From a candidate division CSSED10-310 bacterium (GTDB lineage Bacteria; CSSED10-310; JAFGDC01): a DNA stretch of 8,571 nt. A program made the position numbers and the translations under genes. Every line of letters starts with the position of its first letter. Position 1 is the stretch's first letter. The notes under the pieces are model-generated. The model was given only the letters and a program-made list of their open reading frames with translations. It did not search any database and was not told the origin of the DNA. Positions 1 through 7,155 of this stretch are shown in pieces. The stretch is from NCBI GenBank assembly GCA_016932295.1, contig JAFGDC010000556.1, positions 1 through 8,571 of the forward strand, in the 5' to 3' direction.

Positions 1-224
1 AGCCGAAAAAATACCCCCTCATGTTCCGCAAGGCAGACATCCTCGTCCTGTCCAAGGCGTCGCTCGACGTCGCTTTCGGGTATAACTACACCGATGTCGG
101 TAAAAACATGTCAGAGGTGAACGGTACGGCAACCGTGTTTATCACGGATGCCAAGAACGGTGCTGGTATGCAACCACTGGTCGACCGGGTTCGCGCCCTG
201 GCGGCCGGCAAACGCCATGCATGA
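1..224 (+). CDS. hypB: Hydrogenase nickel-incorporation GTPase HypB, C-terminal fragment (5' end outside window)
   Basis: HypB is a cytoplasmic SIMIBI-class GTPase that works with HypA to load nickel into the large subunit of [NiFe] hydrogenases. Only the last 73 residues are in the window. The frame is open from base 3 and reads PKKYPLMFRKADILVLSK, a HypB-type sequence leading into the strand that ends in the G4 guanine-recognition motif. A VFITDAKNGAGM segment follows, matching the G5 and post-G5 region, then a short C-terminal helix. The ATG at 21 is internal, because homology continues upstream of it. The Walker A (G1) and metal-site residues would lie off the left edge. The G4 motif is odd: it reads SKAS where NKxD or SKxD is expected, so the usual aspartate is a serine. 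The 3' end overlaps hypA by 8 bp. Family assignment is good for a fragment; GTPase competence cannot be judged from it. Confidence 0.85.
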   Translation, partial: PKKYPLMFRKADILVLSKASLDVAFGYNYTDVGKNMSEVNGTATVFITDAKNGAGMQPLVDRVRALAAGKRHA

Positions 225-579
225 ACTCGGGATCACCAGGGAACTGCTGGATATCGCCCTGGAGGAGGCCGACAAAGGCGGACTTGTCTCCATCAAGGTC
301 ATTTCCGTCGTTATAGGCCGCCTCACCGGATTCGTTCCCGATTCGATCCGCTATTATTTCGAGATCTTCTCCGAAAATACCGTCGCGGCCGGCGCTGACC
401 TGCGTTTCGATGAACGGCCGGCGGGCTTCTCCTGCCGGGGATGCGGATTGGAGTTCACCATCGATGAGCCGGTGTTCCTCTGTCCCGGGTGCGGCGGACA
501 TGACCTCACGCTTCTTTCGGGAAAGGAGTTCTACCTGGATTACATCGAGGGAAATGAAGCTTCACAGCCCTATGGATGA
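217..579 (+). CDS. hypA: Hydrogenase maturation nickel metallochaperone HypA
   Basis: HypA is a small cytoplasmic protein that binds nickel and zinc and delivers nickel, with HypB, to the hydrogenase large subunit. The 120-residue product has the family's normal length. It begins MHELGIT, whose N-terminal Met-His2-Glu3 is the conserved Ni-binding end, and this fixes the start at 217 although the frame is open further upstream. The zinc site is two CxxC pairs, Cys73/Cys76 and Cys89/Cys92 (CRGC and CPGC). The helix and strand pattern before it (DSIRYYFEIFSENT) is also typical. The start lies inside the end of hypB with an 8-bp overlap and no strong Shine-Dalgarno site, so translation is probably coupled to hypB. 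The hydrogenase operon converges on it from the right, giving it an obvious local client. Identification is secure. Confidence 0.96.
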   Translation: MHELGITRELLDIALEEADKGGLVSIKVISVVIGRLTGFVPDSIRYYFEIFSENTVAAGADLRFDERPAGFSCRGCGLEFTIDEPVFLCPGCGGHDLTLLSGKEFYLDYIEGNEASQPYG

Positions 580-688
580 AAGAATGTGCGACCTGGACCC
601 ATCCGTCGCTCCCCCTTGTCCCGCCACCTGAAGCGCATCCAGGGGATTGACCGATCCGGGCAGTTACCCACTGGAAAGAGGGGGTCGC
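580..688. other. Convergent intergenic gap between hypA and the protease gene
   Basis: This 109-bp stretch separates the 3' ends of two converging transcription units: hypA on the + strand and the hydrogenase operon on the - strand. It contains no supportable ORF. I found no convincing intrinsic terminator in it; there is no stable GC stem followed by a T run on either strand. The only inverted elements are very short, such as CAGT/ACTG around 661-673, or far apart, such as CCCCCT at 611-616 with AGGGGG at 679-684. Termination of the two units may be Rho-dependent or occur within the neighbouring genes. Confidence 0.5.
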
Positions 689-1294
689 TCAGGGTTGATA
701 GAACGCCCGGGCGGTGCGAGTGCCGGGCGCTTCCCCCGGCGGTCGTACCGTCACCGAGCCGGCCAGGTTCTTCAGCAATCGGTGCAATTCACCGGCAAGC
801 GGTGCGACCACGGCTTCCACGGCCGGCGTCATGGTTTCGCTCAAGGTTACGGTATCGGCGACCTCCACCGCGAAGATATCCACGGCGTGCGGCATGGCGA
901 TATCCAGTTGTCTGGCGAGTTCGAACGCGGTACCGATGTTGATTTCGTGTATGCAGTTGAGCCTGGTGCACCCGACAAGGTCATCAAGTTGTAAATGGCG
1001 GATCCGGCCCGGAGTGGAATGCGGCAAATTCAGACAATCCACGATGACGGCATGGCGAAATCCCGTCAGCAGATCGATCAGCTCAAAACCGGCACGAGTG
1101 CTTAATAGAATCTCCACGCCGGGCACCGGATCACGCAAAAGAAGTTCTTGTACCTGTTCGACAACCCGCAAGCCCACCGCATCGTCGGTAATGATAGGGT
1201 TGCCGAGACCGAGCACCACGAGCCCCCCATCGCCGGAGTCACGCGCCATGGCGGACGGGAGTTCGCTTTTTTCGTGGCGCCCGGTGGGGATCAT
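689..1294 (-). CDS. [NiFe]-hydrogenase maturation protease (HyaD/HybD/HycI family, peptidase M52-like)
   Basis: Enzymes of this family are cytoplasmic endopeptidases that clip a C-terminal peptide from the hydrogenase large subunit once nickel is inserted. The 201-residue product has the GLGNP signature at residues 29-33, followed by TDDAVG with Asp37/Asp38 at the first Ni-ligand position (Glu16 in E. coli HybD, Asp in HycI). It also has VIVDCLN with Asp86 and CIHEIN with His116, matching the other two ligands (HybD Asp62 and His93). Family members are usually about 150-160 residues, so this one has an N-terminal extension of roughly 24 residues and a proline/arginine-rich tail. The start at 1294 is preferred because its ATG overlaps the upstream stop as ATGA, which implies coupling; the ATG at 1249 (Met16) is a shorter alternative. 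It is the last gene of the operon, and the MvhA-like protein upstream has a C-terminal extension for it to remove. Confidence 0.9.
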   Translation of the reverse strand: MIPTGRHEKSELPSAMARDSGDGGLVVLGLGNPIITDDAVGLRVVEQVQELLLRDPVPGVEILLSTRAGFELIDLLTGFRHAVIVDCLNLPHSTPGRIRHLQLDDLVGCTRLNCIHEINIGTAFELARQLDIAMPHAVDIFAVEVADTVTLSETMTPAVEAVVAPLAGELHRLLKNLAGSVTVRPPGEAPGTRTARAFYQP

Positions 1295-2475
1295 CCTCGG
1301 GCCTTCACCGGCACGCCATCAGCGGCGCGCTCCCGCTCCCGCATCACCGAGCCATGCATCCAGAGTGCCATGGGTCGATAAATGGCGTGGGCGAACTTGG
1401 TCAATGGCAGCAGGACGATGAGATCGATGGAGAGCACGATATGGATAATGAGAATGACACGCCAGAACAGACCCTGCACCAGGACGATGCCGTCCGCGTT
1501 GGGAGTGCCGGCCACGTAGAGTGCGATCTCCGCCAGGAATCCCGTCAAGCCGACGAAGAGAATCAGGTAGATGAAAAAGTAATCGGTGAAATGGCTCTTG
1601 CGATGGCCATAGGTTTTCTTGCCGTGGCGCAGGTAGAGCATGGTGATGGTGCCGTAAAGGAGCAGCAGGCCGGAAATGGTTCCCACCAGGCGTCCGGGAT
1701 GGAGGAGGGAAGCTTCCTGGCCGATTGGCTTGAAAAGGAAATCGTAGGTGGTGGCGAACAGCAATCCGAGGAATCCCCAGATGATTCCCATATGGGCGAA
1801 CCAGCGTTGGGTGAAGAAGGCTCCCTCGTCTTCGCATTTTCTATATCGGGTGTGCCAGAGAGATTCACGGATGGCGTAGAAGATGCCTGCCAGGCTGAGT
1901 TGGCTGACACGGCCGCTTGATTTTTGGATCGCCTGGTTGCGCATGTGCAGGTAAAAACGGACCACGCCGACCACCATGGAGGCACTGATGACCACGATCA
2001 ACACCACACCGATATCGTGGATCCATTTGCCGGGCACCAGTCCGAAGATGGACTCTCCACCTGCATCGAGGCCGGTTGAGGAAAGAAGTAAAGCGGTGAA
2101 TACCGCACTCAACGCTATGAACACCGCCAGCATGGTCCATACCGATCGGTTCATGAGCTTGGAAATGCCCGTGATGTCAAACTTGGAAATGGCATATCGG
2201 CGGGCCGCCGCCATCAACTCACCCGGATCGGCCTCCCGCGGGCACGTGTCGGAACACTCTCCGCAGTGATAACACAGCCAAGGATCGGGAGACTCGATGA
2301 GCTTGTCGTCCAGGCCCAGTTGCACGTATCTGATGTAACGTCGGGGAAAGGCGAAATCATCCTCGGACAGCGGACAAACCGCCGAGCAGTTTCCGCAGTT
2401 GAAACATTTCGTGTACGTATCGCCGCCATACCGCGCGATTTCTTCGGTAATACTGGGATCAATGCGGTATCCCAT
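1291..2475 (-). CDS. HdrC-HdrE fusion, QmoC-like membrane subunit (dicluster ferredoxin plus b-type cytochrome domain)
   Basis: This 394-residue protein probably carries electrons between cytoplasmic Hdr-type subunits and the quinone pool. The N-terminal ~100 residues resemble HdrC, with two CxxCxxCxxxCP motifs at Cys24/27/30/34 and Cys68/71/74/78. The rest is a membrane domain of the HdrE/NarI/DsrM type with about six hydrophobic helices near residues 111-131, 152-173, 228-247, 262-283, 297-320 and 335-358. His153, His177, His228 and His345 are candidate heme b ligands or lie near such sites. This domain order and length match QmoC of sulfate reducers. The frame is open upstream to 2568, but the start at 2475 is chosen because a strong AAGGAGGT sits 6 nt before it and the HdrC homology begins there. 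The start shares one base with the upstream stop (TAATG), and the 3' end overlaps the protease start (ATGA). QmoC-like is a functional analogy; DsrM-like or simple HdrC/HdrE-fusion naming is also defensible. Confidence 0.87.
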   Translation of the reverse strand: MGYRIDPSITEEIARYGGDTYTKCFNCGNCSAVCPLSEDDFAFPRRYIRYVQLGLDDKLIESPDPWLCYHCGECSDTCPREADPGELMAAARRYAISKFDITGISKLMNRSVWTMLAVFIALSAVFTALLLSSTGLDAGGESIFGLVPGKWIHDIGVVLIVVISASMVVGVVRFYLHMRNQAIQKSSGRVSQLSLAGIFYAIRESLWHTRYRKCEDEGAFFTQRWFAHMGIIWGFLGLLFATTYDFLFKPIGQEASLLHPGRLVGTISGLLLLYGTITMLYLRHGKKTYGHRKSHFTDYFFIYLILFVGLTGFLAEIALYVAGTPNADGIVLVQGLFWRVILIIHIVLSIDLIVLLPLTKFAHAIYRPMALWMHGSVMRERERAADGVPVKARG

Positions 2476-2771
2476 TATTTGACCTCCTTCAGCCGGTACC
2501 TGAAATAATCTCCCACCTGATCCTCCTCGACGATCTGTCCATATCGCCGCAGCGCCATCAGGTGCCACACCACCTTCTCTACCGGGAGAGCCGTTGCAAC
2601 CGCTATCTGGGGAATGGTCTTCGGACCACTTCCCAGCGTATCCCTGATAAGCTTGTGAATCCTGGTCTGCTCCTTCAGGTGCGCCATGGACGTTTCACTC
2701 ACCCCGCCCAGTCGTTCCCTCAGGACGGCAATGCCCTTTCTGGCGACTCCATCCGCGCCGTTGTTGCTCAT
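2475..2771 (-). CDS. Small winged-helix (wHTH) protein embedded in the hdr/mvh operon
   Basis: The 98-residue product has no cysteine, no signal peptide and no membrane segment. Residues ~33-98 look like a winged helix: a first helix (EQTRIHKLIRDTL), a short helix-turn-helix (KTIPQIAVATALPVEKVVWHLMALRR) and a wing (GQIVEEDQVGDYFRYRLKE). The segment resembles 'pathway plus recognition helix' proteins in which PVEKVVWHLMALRRYG is the recognition helix. The start at 2771 overlaps the stop of the upstream flavoprotein gene as ATGA, and its TAA shares a base with the next ATG (TAATG). It is therefore made in step with the electron-transfer subunits on both sides. It could be an operon-specific regulator, or a structural or assembly protein that uses a wHTH fold for protein contact. 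I cannot name the family precisely. The frame also runs 82 codons further upstream, but those overlap the flavoprotein gene and are low-complexity shadow. Confidence 0.8.
   Translation of the reverse strand: MSNNGADGVARKGIAVLRERLGGVSETSMAHLKEQTRIHKLIRDTLGSGPKTIPQIAVATALPVEKVVWHLMALRRYGQIVEEDQVGDYFRYRLKEVK
2482..2489 (-). promoter_or_regulatory. Strong Shine-Dalgarno site for the QmoC-like gene
   Basis: On the - strand this reads AAGGAGGT, 6 nt before the ATG at 2475. It is a near-perfect anti-16S match and lies inside the last codons of the winged-helix gene. It decides the start of the membrane-subunit gene over the longer open frame reaching 2568. Confidence 0.85.
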
Positions 2772-4096
2772 GACACCACCTCCCCGGAAAGCACTTCCAG
2801 CCCCATTTTGAATCCCGTTTGCTTCAGATACATGGCCGCCTCCATGGCGGCGGCGCCAGCCTCGATGATGGCATCGGGGATGTCCTTGGGACCGGCTGCC
2901 ACGCCGGCCATGAACACACCGCGCCGGCTGGTGAGGGTTGGACTGATCTTCGGCGACACGGCCTTGATGAAGCCGTCGATGGCGATGTCGACACCCATGA
3001 TGTCCATGTTCTTCCACCCGGGAATCAAGCCCTGGGACAGGACCACCATGTCGTACCGCCGCTCCACGACACGGCCTTCCTCCTCCTGCAACTCCACCCG
3101 GACCAGCAGGTCGTTGTTGTCCGTCTCGGTGATCTTGGCCACCTTTCCCTTCACCATGTTAACGCCGTCCTTTTCCACCCGCCGGTAGAACTCCTCATAG
3201 CCCTTGGCGAAGGCGCGGATGTCCATGTAGTAGATGGTCACATCCACATCATGGATGTAATGGCGGATAAGCAGTGCCTGCTTCAATGCGTACATGCAGC
3301 AGACTCGCGAGCAGTATGGAATGCCGATGGAACGGTCACGGCTGCCAGCGCATTGCACGTAGGCGATCTTTTTAGGCACTTTGCCATCGGAGGGCCGCAG
3401 CAGACGCCCGTACGGACCATTGCTGGACTGCACCCGTTCCATGGCGAGAGGATTCATGACATTGATGTACTTGGTGCCACCGTATTCAGGCTTGATGTCC
3501 ATGGGGGTAATCTCGAGTCCGGTGGCCACCACCACCGCACCCACCGTCACCTCTGTCTCCACCGGCTCCTGCGTATAATCGATGCAGTTGGTGGGACAAA
3601 CCTTCTCGCAGCGACCGCACAGTGTACAGTATTCCAGGTCCAGCAAGGCCACCTGGGGGATGGCATTGCCATGAGGGATGTAGATGGCCCGCCGCGCGCC
3701 CAGACCGTAATCGAATTCATGGGGCACGAACACCGGACACGCCAGCTCGCACTGACTGCATCCGATGCACTTGTCCTCGATCACATAGCGTGGTTTCAGA
3801 CGCACCCGGACGTTGAAATCGTCACCTTCGCTTGTGACCGCCAGCACCTCCGTGTAGGTCTGCAGCCTGATGTTGGGATGATGCGCCGATTCAGCCATGC
3901 GCGGCGTGCAAATACAGCTTGAACAATCCAGCGTGGGAAACACCTTGTTCAAACCAACCATGACGCCGCCGATGGATGGCCCGCGCTCCACCAACAGGAC
4001 GCTGAACCCTTGCTCGGCAAGGTCAAGGGCTGATTGCATCCCGGTAATTCCGCCACCGATGACCAGCGCGTCGTATTTCTTATTCAACTCACTCAT
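2768..4096 (-). CDS. hdrA: HdrA-family flavoprotein, short form (QmoA-like, no C-terminal ferredoxin)
   Basis: HdrA-type proteins bind FAD and pass electrons between hydrogenase, ferredoxin and Hdr/Qmo partners. This 442-residue copy starts with a Rossmann FAD site (GGGITG, residues 14-19; then LLVERGPSIGG). The HdrA hallmark FPTLDCSSCICTPRM follows, with Cys58 and Cys61. An inserted dicluster ferredoxin has both motifs intact: Cys110/113/116/120 and Cys157/160/163/167. The second half holds the conserved VQCAGSRD (Cys249) and YCSRVCCMYA (Cys262/266/267) segments, then the closing FAD-binding segment (RRGVFMAGVAAGPKD). Methanogen HdrA is about 650 residues and has further ferredoxin domains at its C-terminus; this protein stops before them, as QmoA does. 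The start follows a GAGGAG site by a few bases, 16 bp after mvhA. Its stop overlaps the winged-helix gene. The HdrA family is certain; QmoA-like versus stand-alone HdrA is judged from length and from the QmoC-like partner. Confidence 0.9.
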   Translation of the reverse strand: MSELNKKYDALVIGGGITGMQSALDLAEQGFSVLLVERGPSIGGVMVGLNKVFPTLDCSSCICTPRMAESAHHPNIRLQTYTEVLAVTSEGDDFNVRVRLKPRYVIEDKCIGCSQCELACPVFVPHEFDYGLGARRAIYIPHGNAIPQVALLDLEYCTLCGRCEKVCPTNCIDYTQEPVETEVTVGAVVVATGLEITPMDIKPEYGGTKYINVMNPLAMERVQSSNGPYGRLLRPSDGKVPKKIAYVQCAGSRDRSIGIPYCSRVCCMYALKQALLIRHYIHDVDVTIYYMDIRAFAKGYEEFYRRVEKDGVNMVKGKVAKITETDNNDLLVRVELQEEEGRVVERRYDMVVLSQGLIPGWKNMDIMGVDIAIDGFIKAVSPKISPTLTSRRGVFMAGVAAGPKDIPDAIIEAGAAAMEAAMYLKQTGFKMGLEVLSGEVVS

Positions 4097-4112
4097 CGCA
4101 CTCTCCTCGCGG

Positions 4113-5624
4113 TTACCTTTTCAGTTCCCGGATCACGGCGCCCTCGGCATCCCTGAACCGGACGATCAGCGGCATCTGCCCGGGTAGACTGTGGGTCGCA
4201 CAGCCGTAACAGGGATCGTATGCCCTGAATGCCATCTCGATCATGTTCAGGATACTTTCCTCCACCTTGACACCGCCCCGGATGAGATTCTGTGCGGCCT
4301 TCTTCACGGACATGCAAATGGGTGCATTGTTGTTGGTGGTGCCCACGATCAGGTTGGCCTTTTTGACGATGCCCTGCTTGTCTGTGACGTAATGATGCGT
4401 CAAGGTACCGCGCGGTGCCTCGACGATACCGACGCCCTCACTGGGAATGCCGGTGCAGACTACCCGGTAATTCTCCGGATGCGTGATTTCCGGGTGGCGC
4501 ACCAACTCAAGGCTGCGTTCCGCGGCGTTGATCAACTCGATCACCCTTGCCCAGTGAATGGCCAGAGTGTGGTGCACGGGAGTCTTGCCGCTTCGGTCAC
4601 CGGTCAGCGTTTCGAAGTACTGTTCGTACGCCGCCTGCGCCAGAGGCGTACTCTGCCCATTGGAGACATTGAGCCGCGACTGAGGAGTGGCTCGGTAGAC
4701 GCCTGAATCCTTGCCGTCCACGAACCCCTTCCAGCCAACATTCTTGAGATATGGGAACTTAAGATAACTCCAGGTCTCCACATGCTCGCTGATATGCCGG
4801 GCATACTCGTTCGGCGCATACTCGCAGAACAGGGCGCCGTCGGGATCAACGACTCGGACCTTGCCTTCGTAGAAGTTGCTGCGTCCCTTCTCGTCCACCA
4901 ATCCCATGGAATAGGTTCGGTGATAGTACGGACCATTGAGGATGAGATCCACATACTTGTCATTGGCGAGAACCACGTCGCTGAGCAGCTTGAGTGTGAA
5001 CTTGCCGAACTCGACCATGAAACTGCAGATCTCGTCCAGACGTTCCCGTTCTTCCTTGTTGATGGGTTTGCTCATGCCTCCGGGGATGGCGTTGATGGGA
5101 TTGACCGGCTTGCCACCGAAGATGGAAGCCGCCTCATGTCCCCATTGACGGCACTTGATGACCTGGCCGCCGATTTCCACGCCCACCTTGCCGATCACCC
5201 CTATGATGTTGCGCAGTGCCGGATTCGCATCGGGACCGAGGACGAAATCCGGGGCACCCAGGGCGTAGAAATGCGTGGTGTGATCAGTTACATAAAAGAT
5301 GCTGTACTGCAGTTCACGCAACAGCTTGGCGGTGAGGGGAAGTTCAACGCCATAGACCGCATCGCATGCCTTAGCGCTGGCCATCATGTGCGCCTCGGGA
5401 CAGACGCCGCAAATCCGCGTGGTGATCCGCGGCAACTCCTCCACCGGCCTGCCTTCACAGAATTTCTCGAACCCCCTCAGTTCCGGTACCTGGAAAAAGC
5501 ACTCCGCCACATCACCCTTTTCGTCCAGGAAGATGTCGATCTTGCCGTGCCCCTCGAGCCGCGTGATGGGATCGATACTGATGCGCGTGTACCCTTCATT
5601 GGTTTTAACGTGTTTGGTGGTCAT
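4113..5624 (-). CDS. mvhA: [NiFe] hydrogenase large subunit, MvhA-type (group 3c-like)
   Basis: This is the catalytic subunit that holds the NiFe(CN)2CO centre and splits or forms H2 in the cytoplasm. The 503-residue protein has the L1 motif RICGVCPEAH (Cys72, Cys75) and the L2 motif DPCYGCATH (Cys472, Cys475), supplying the four Ni-binding cysteines. RLEGHG near residues 22-27 carries the conserved Glu24 of the proton path. The sequence around L1 (FFQVPELRGFEKFCEGRP) is typical of MvhA and other cytoplasmic group 3 enzymes. There is no export signal. A 25-residue tail follows His478 and is the likely substrate of the protease encoded at the end of the operon. The start is preceded by GGGGAG 5 nt upstream and lies 11 bp after mvhG. 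No catalytic residue is missing. The exact subgroup (3c) is inferred from mvhG, mvhD and hdrA linkage and needs a tree. Confidence 0.95.
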   Translation of the reverse strand: MTTKHVKTNEGYTRISIDPITRLEGHGKIDIFLDEKGDVAECFFQVPELRGFEKFCEGRPVEELPRITTRICGVCPEAHMMASAKACDAVYGVELPLTAKLLRELQYSIFYVTDHTTHFYALGAPDFVLGPDANPALRNIIGVIGKVGVEIGGQVIKCRQWGHEAASIFGGKPVNPINAIPGGMSKPINKEERERLDEICSFMVEFGKFTLKLLSDVVLANDKYVDLILNGPYYHRTYSMGLVDEKGRSNFYEGKVRVVDPDGALFCEYAPNEYARHISEHVETWSYLKFPYLKNVGWKGFVDGKDSGVYRATPQSRLNVSNGQSTPLAQAAYEQYFETLTGDRSGKTPVHHTLAIHWARVIELINAAERSLELVRHPEITHPENYRVVCTGIPSEGVGIVEAPRGTLTHHYVTDKQGIVKKANLIVGTTNNNAPICMSVKKAAQNLIRGGVKVEESILNMIEMAFRAYDPCYGCATHSLPGQMPLIVRFRDAEGAVIRELKR

Positions 5625-5635
5625 GGTCGCTCCCC

Positions 5636-6625
5636 CTATTTACGCGCTTTCATCATGCTGGACGACATGCTGAAACGATAGAATGTGCCGACCGGATCGA
5701 CGATCTGGTCGATGAGTTTGTGGGCCGTTTCCTCGTCCGTGGCATCCAGGATCGAAGCGATGGCGCTGACCATGGCGGTGCCCTGATCGGTCACCTCGCC
5801 GGAAGGTCCATAACAACCCCGGCACGGCATTAAGGCTTCGGTGCAGCGCGCGTTGCAGCCACTGCGCGTGGCCGGGCCAAGACAGATGATACCCTGTTCC
5901 AGCAGACACCAGCCCGGCTCCGGGATGATCTCGTGCGGTCGCTTGAATGCCTTGATCTTGACGTTGCGCTTCTCCAGCTTGCACTCGTCGCACACCGACT
6001 TGTTGAAACATGCCACCTTCAACGCATTGTTCCGGGCCGGGAGCTTGCCGCCGGCGAGGGCGAGAATCGCCTCCCAGACACGTTCCGCCTGCGGCGGACA
6101 GCCGGGAATCTCGTAGTCCACTGCGACCACATCCTTTAAACGCAGGACCTGGGGAAACATCCAGGGGATCTCCAACTGGCCGTATTTGCTCTCGGTGATG
6201 TGCTGCGGCCTGAGACCGTCGGGATTGTCGATGGAAGGATTGTGGTGGAAGGAGGCATCGAAGATGGCTTCGAGATCCTTGGTGTTGGCCAGGGCCGGAA
6301 TGCCACCGTCAACGGCGCATTCCCCATAGGAAATCAGCGTCTTGCTCTTCTTGCGCAACAGACGGGCGATCTCCTCCTGTTCCGAGGTGCGGATAGCGCC
6401 GTTGTAAAAACAGATGTCGATGTATCCATCAGGATACTCGGCTACGTCCTGGTACTTGAAATCGGCGGCGCAGGGCCAGAATACCACGTCAGCCACCTGG
6501 ATCAGCTCCAACAAGTGGGGACCGATCTCCAGTAGTGAAATGTCGCAGCCACCGCAACTTGCCGCCCAGTACATGCCTATTTTCAGCTTGGTCTTGGTCG
6601 TTTCGCGGGCTTGCTCTGCGTTCAT
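5636..6625 (-). CDS. mvhG: [NiFe] hydrogenase small subunit, MvhG-type
   Basis: This subunit relays electrons from the NiFe site through three iron-sulfur clusters. The 329-residue product has the proximal-cluster ligands Cys24 and Cys27 (SCGGCD), Cys103 (GECAVDGG) and Cys176 (GCPPQAE). The later cysteines supply the medial and distal clusters: Cys212/Cys215 (CDEC), Cys240, Cys248, Cys257, Cys261, Cys268 and Cys271 (CLGPATRSGC and MPCRGC). There is no twin-arginine signal, in contrast to periplasmic group 1 enzymes, so the enzyme is cytoplasmic. The N-terminus begins about 10 residues before the first core strand, and the ATG at 6625 lies one base after the mvhD stop with GGGGAG just upstream. 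It is paired with mvhA, 11 bp downstream. The residues closing the protein after GTFYRF are serine/methionine-rich and look like a flexible tail. Confidence 0.95.
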   Translation of the reverse strand: MNAEQARETTKTKLKIGMYWAASCGGCDISLLEIGPHLLELIQVADVVFWPCAADFKYQDVAEYPDGYIDICFYNGAIRTSEQEEIARLLRKKSKTLISYGECAVDGGIPALANTKDLEAIFDASFHHNPSIDNPDGLRPQHITESKYGQLEIPWMFPQVLRLKDVVAVDYEIPGCPPQAERVWEAILALAGGKLPARNNALKVACFNKSVCDECKLEKRNVKIKAFKRPHEIIPEPGWCLLEQGIICLGPATRSGCNARCTEALMPCRGCYGPSGEVTDQGTAMVSAIASILDATDEETAHKLIDQIVDPVGTFYRFSMSSSMMKARK

Positions 6626-6626
6626 T

Positions 6627-7133
6627 TTATTCTCCCCATGGCTTAAGGTCCATGCCGTGCCCTACCCCGCGGTCATACATCAACCCTTTCCAGTTCAGCG
6701 GACCAAGCGCCTTGACCTTGTCCGTCATGTCTTTCACCAGCCTGGAGAACTTCTCGCCCTCGGCGGCACTCACCCATTCATGCCGGAACCGCGCCGGTTC
6801 GATCCCCAAGTCCTGCAGGATCCGCCTCATCAACGGCATGCGGGCCATGGTCTTGTGATTACCAGTGATGTAGTGGCAGTCGCCGATATGGCATCCGCAT
6901 ACCAGCACTCCGTCTGCACCCTTCGAAAACGCCGTCGTGATAAGCTCCGGATCGATCCTGCCGGAACAATTGACCCGGATGATGTCAACATTTGCGGGAT
7001 ACTTCATGCGCGCCGTCCCGGCCATGTCCGCTCCGGTATACGAACACCAGTAACAGAGAAACCCCACGATGCGGGGCTGCCAGGTCGCATCGACATCGAC
7101 GGTGACCGCGCGCGTTTGCACCTTCTCAACCAT
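6627..7133 (-). CDS. mvhD: MvhD-type [2Fe-2S] electron-transfer subunit linking hydrogenase to HdrA
   Basis: MvhD (delta subunit) carries a [2Fe-2S] cluster and bridges the MvhAG hydrogenase to HdrA. The 168-residue product has the family pattern GFLCYWCSYTGAD (Cys27, Cys30), VNCSGRIDP (Cys56) and GVLVCGCHIGDCHY (Cys79, Cys81, Cys86). After this comes the helical WVSAAEGEKF region that is common in MvhD. The start at 7133 has GGAGGT 6 nt upstream, and the family homology begins soon after it; the longer open frame to 7292 overlaps hdrA and is rejected. The gap to the upstream hdrA is 22 bp, and to mvhG 1 bp. Here it is a separate gene directly after an HdrA-like gene; in QmoB of sulfate reducers the same two modules are fused. 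The 20 residues before the core are more than many MvhD proteins have. Confidence 0.94.
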   Translation of the reverse strand: MVEKVQTRAVTVDVDATWQPRIVGFLCYWCSYTGADMAGTARMKYPANVDIIRVNCSGRIDPELITTAFSKGADGVLVCGCHIGDCHYITGNHKTMARMPLMRRILQDLGIEPARFRHEWVSAAEGEKFSRLVKDMTDKVKALGPLNWKGLMYDRGVGHGMDLKPWGE

Positions 7134-7139
7134 TACCGT

Positions 7140-7145
7140 ACCTCC
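7140..7145 (-). promoter_or_regulatory. Shine-Dalgarno site for mvhD
   Basis: On the - strand this reads GGAGGT, 6 nt before the ATG at 7133. It lies in the 22-bp gap after the HdrA-like gene and fixes the mvhD start against the longer open frame that extends to 7292. Confidence 0.8.
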
Positions 7146-7155
7146 ATGCCCTGGT

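Noticed and set aside
148..216. Upstream extension of hypA to the ATG at 148
   Set aside because: The conserved MHE nickel-binding N-terminus begins at 217; the extra 23 residues overlap hypB in another frame and lack homology.
580..688. Possible small RNA or promoter in the convergent gap
   Set aside because: No clear -10/-35 pair, stable structure or conserved element could be seen by eye.
722..740. GCCGGG/CCCGGC hairpin as a terminator for the converging units
   Set aside because: It lies inside the protease coding sequence and has no T run on either side.
714..1421. Long + strand open frame opposite the protease and the end of the membrane subunit
   Set aside because: Antisense shadow of well-supported - strand genes; its product is Ser/Arg/Pro-rich with no recognisable motif.
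2476..2568. Upstream extension of the QmoC-like gene
   Set aside because: The strong Shine-Dalgarno site and family homology place the start at 2475; the extension is a shadow of the winged-helix gene.
2819..3922. 367-codon + strand open frame opposite the short HdrA-like gene
   Set aside because: His- and Asp-rich translation typical of a shadow frame; the opposite strand encodes a motif-rich flavoprotein.
4782..5681. 299-codon + strand open frame opposite mvhA
   Set aside because: Overlaps the hydrogenase large subunit completely and has no domain signature or ribosome site.
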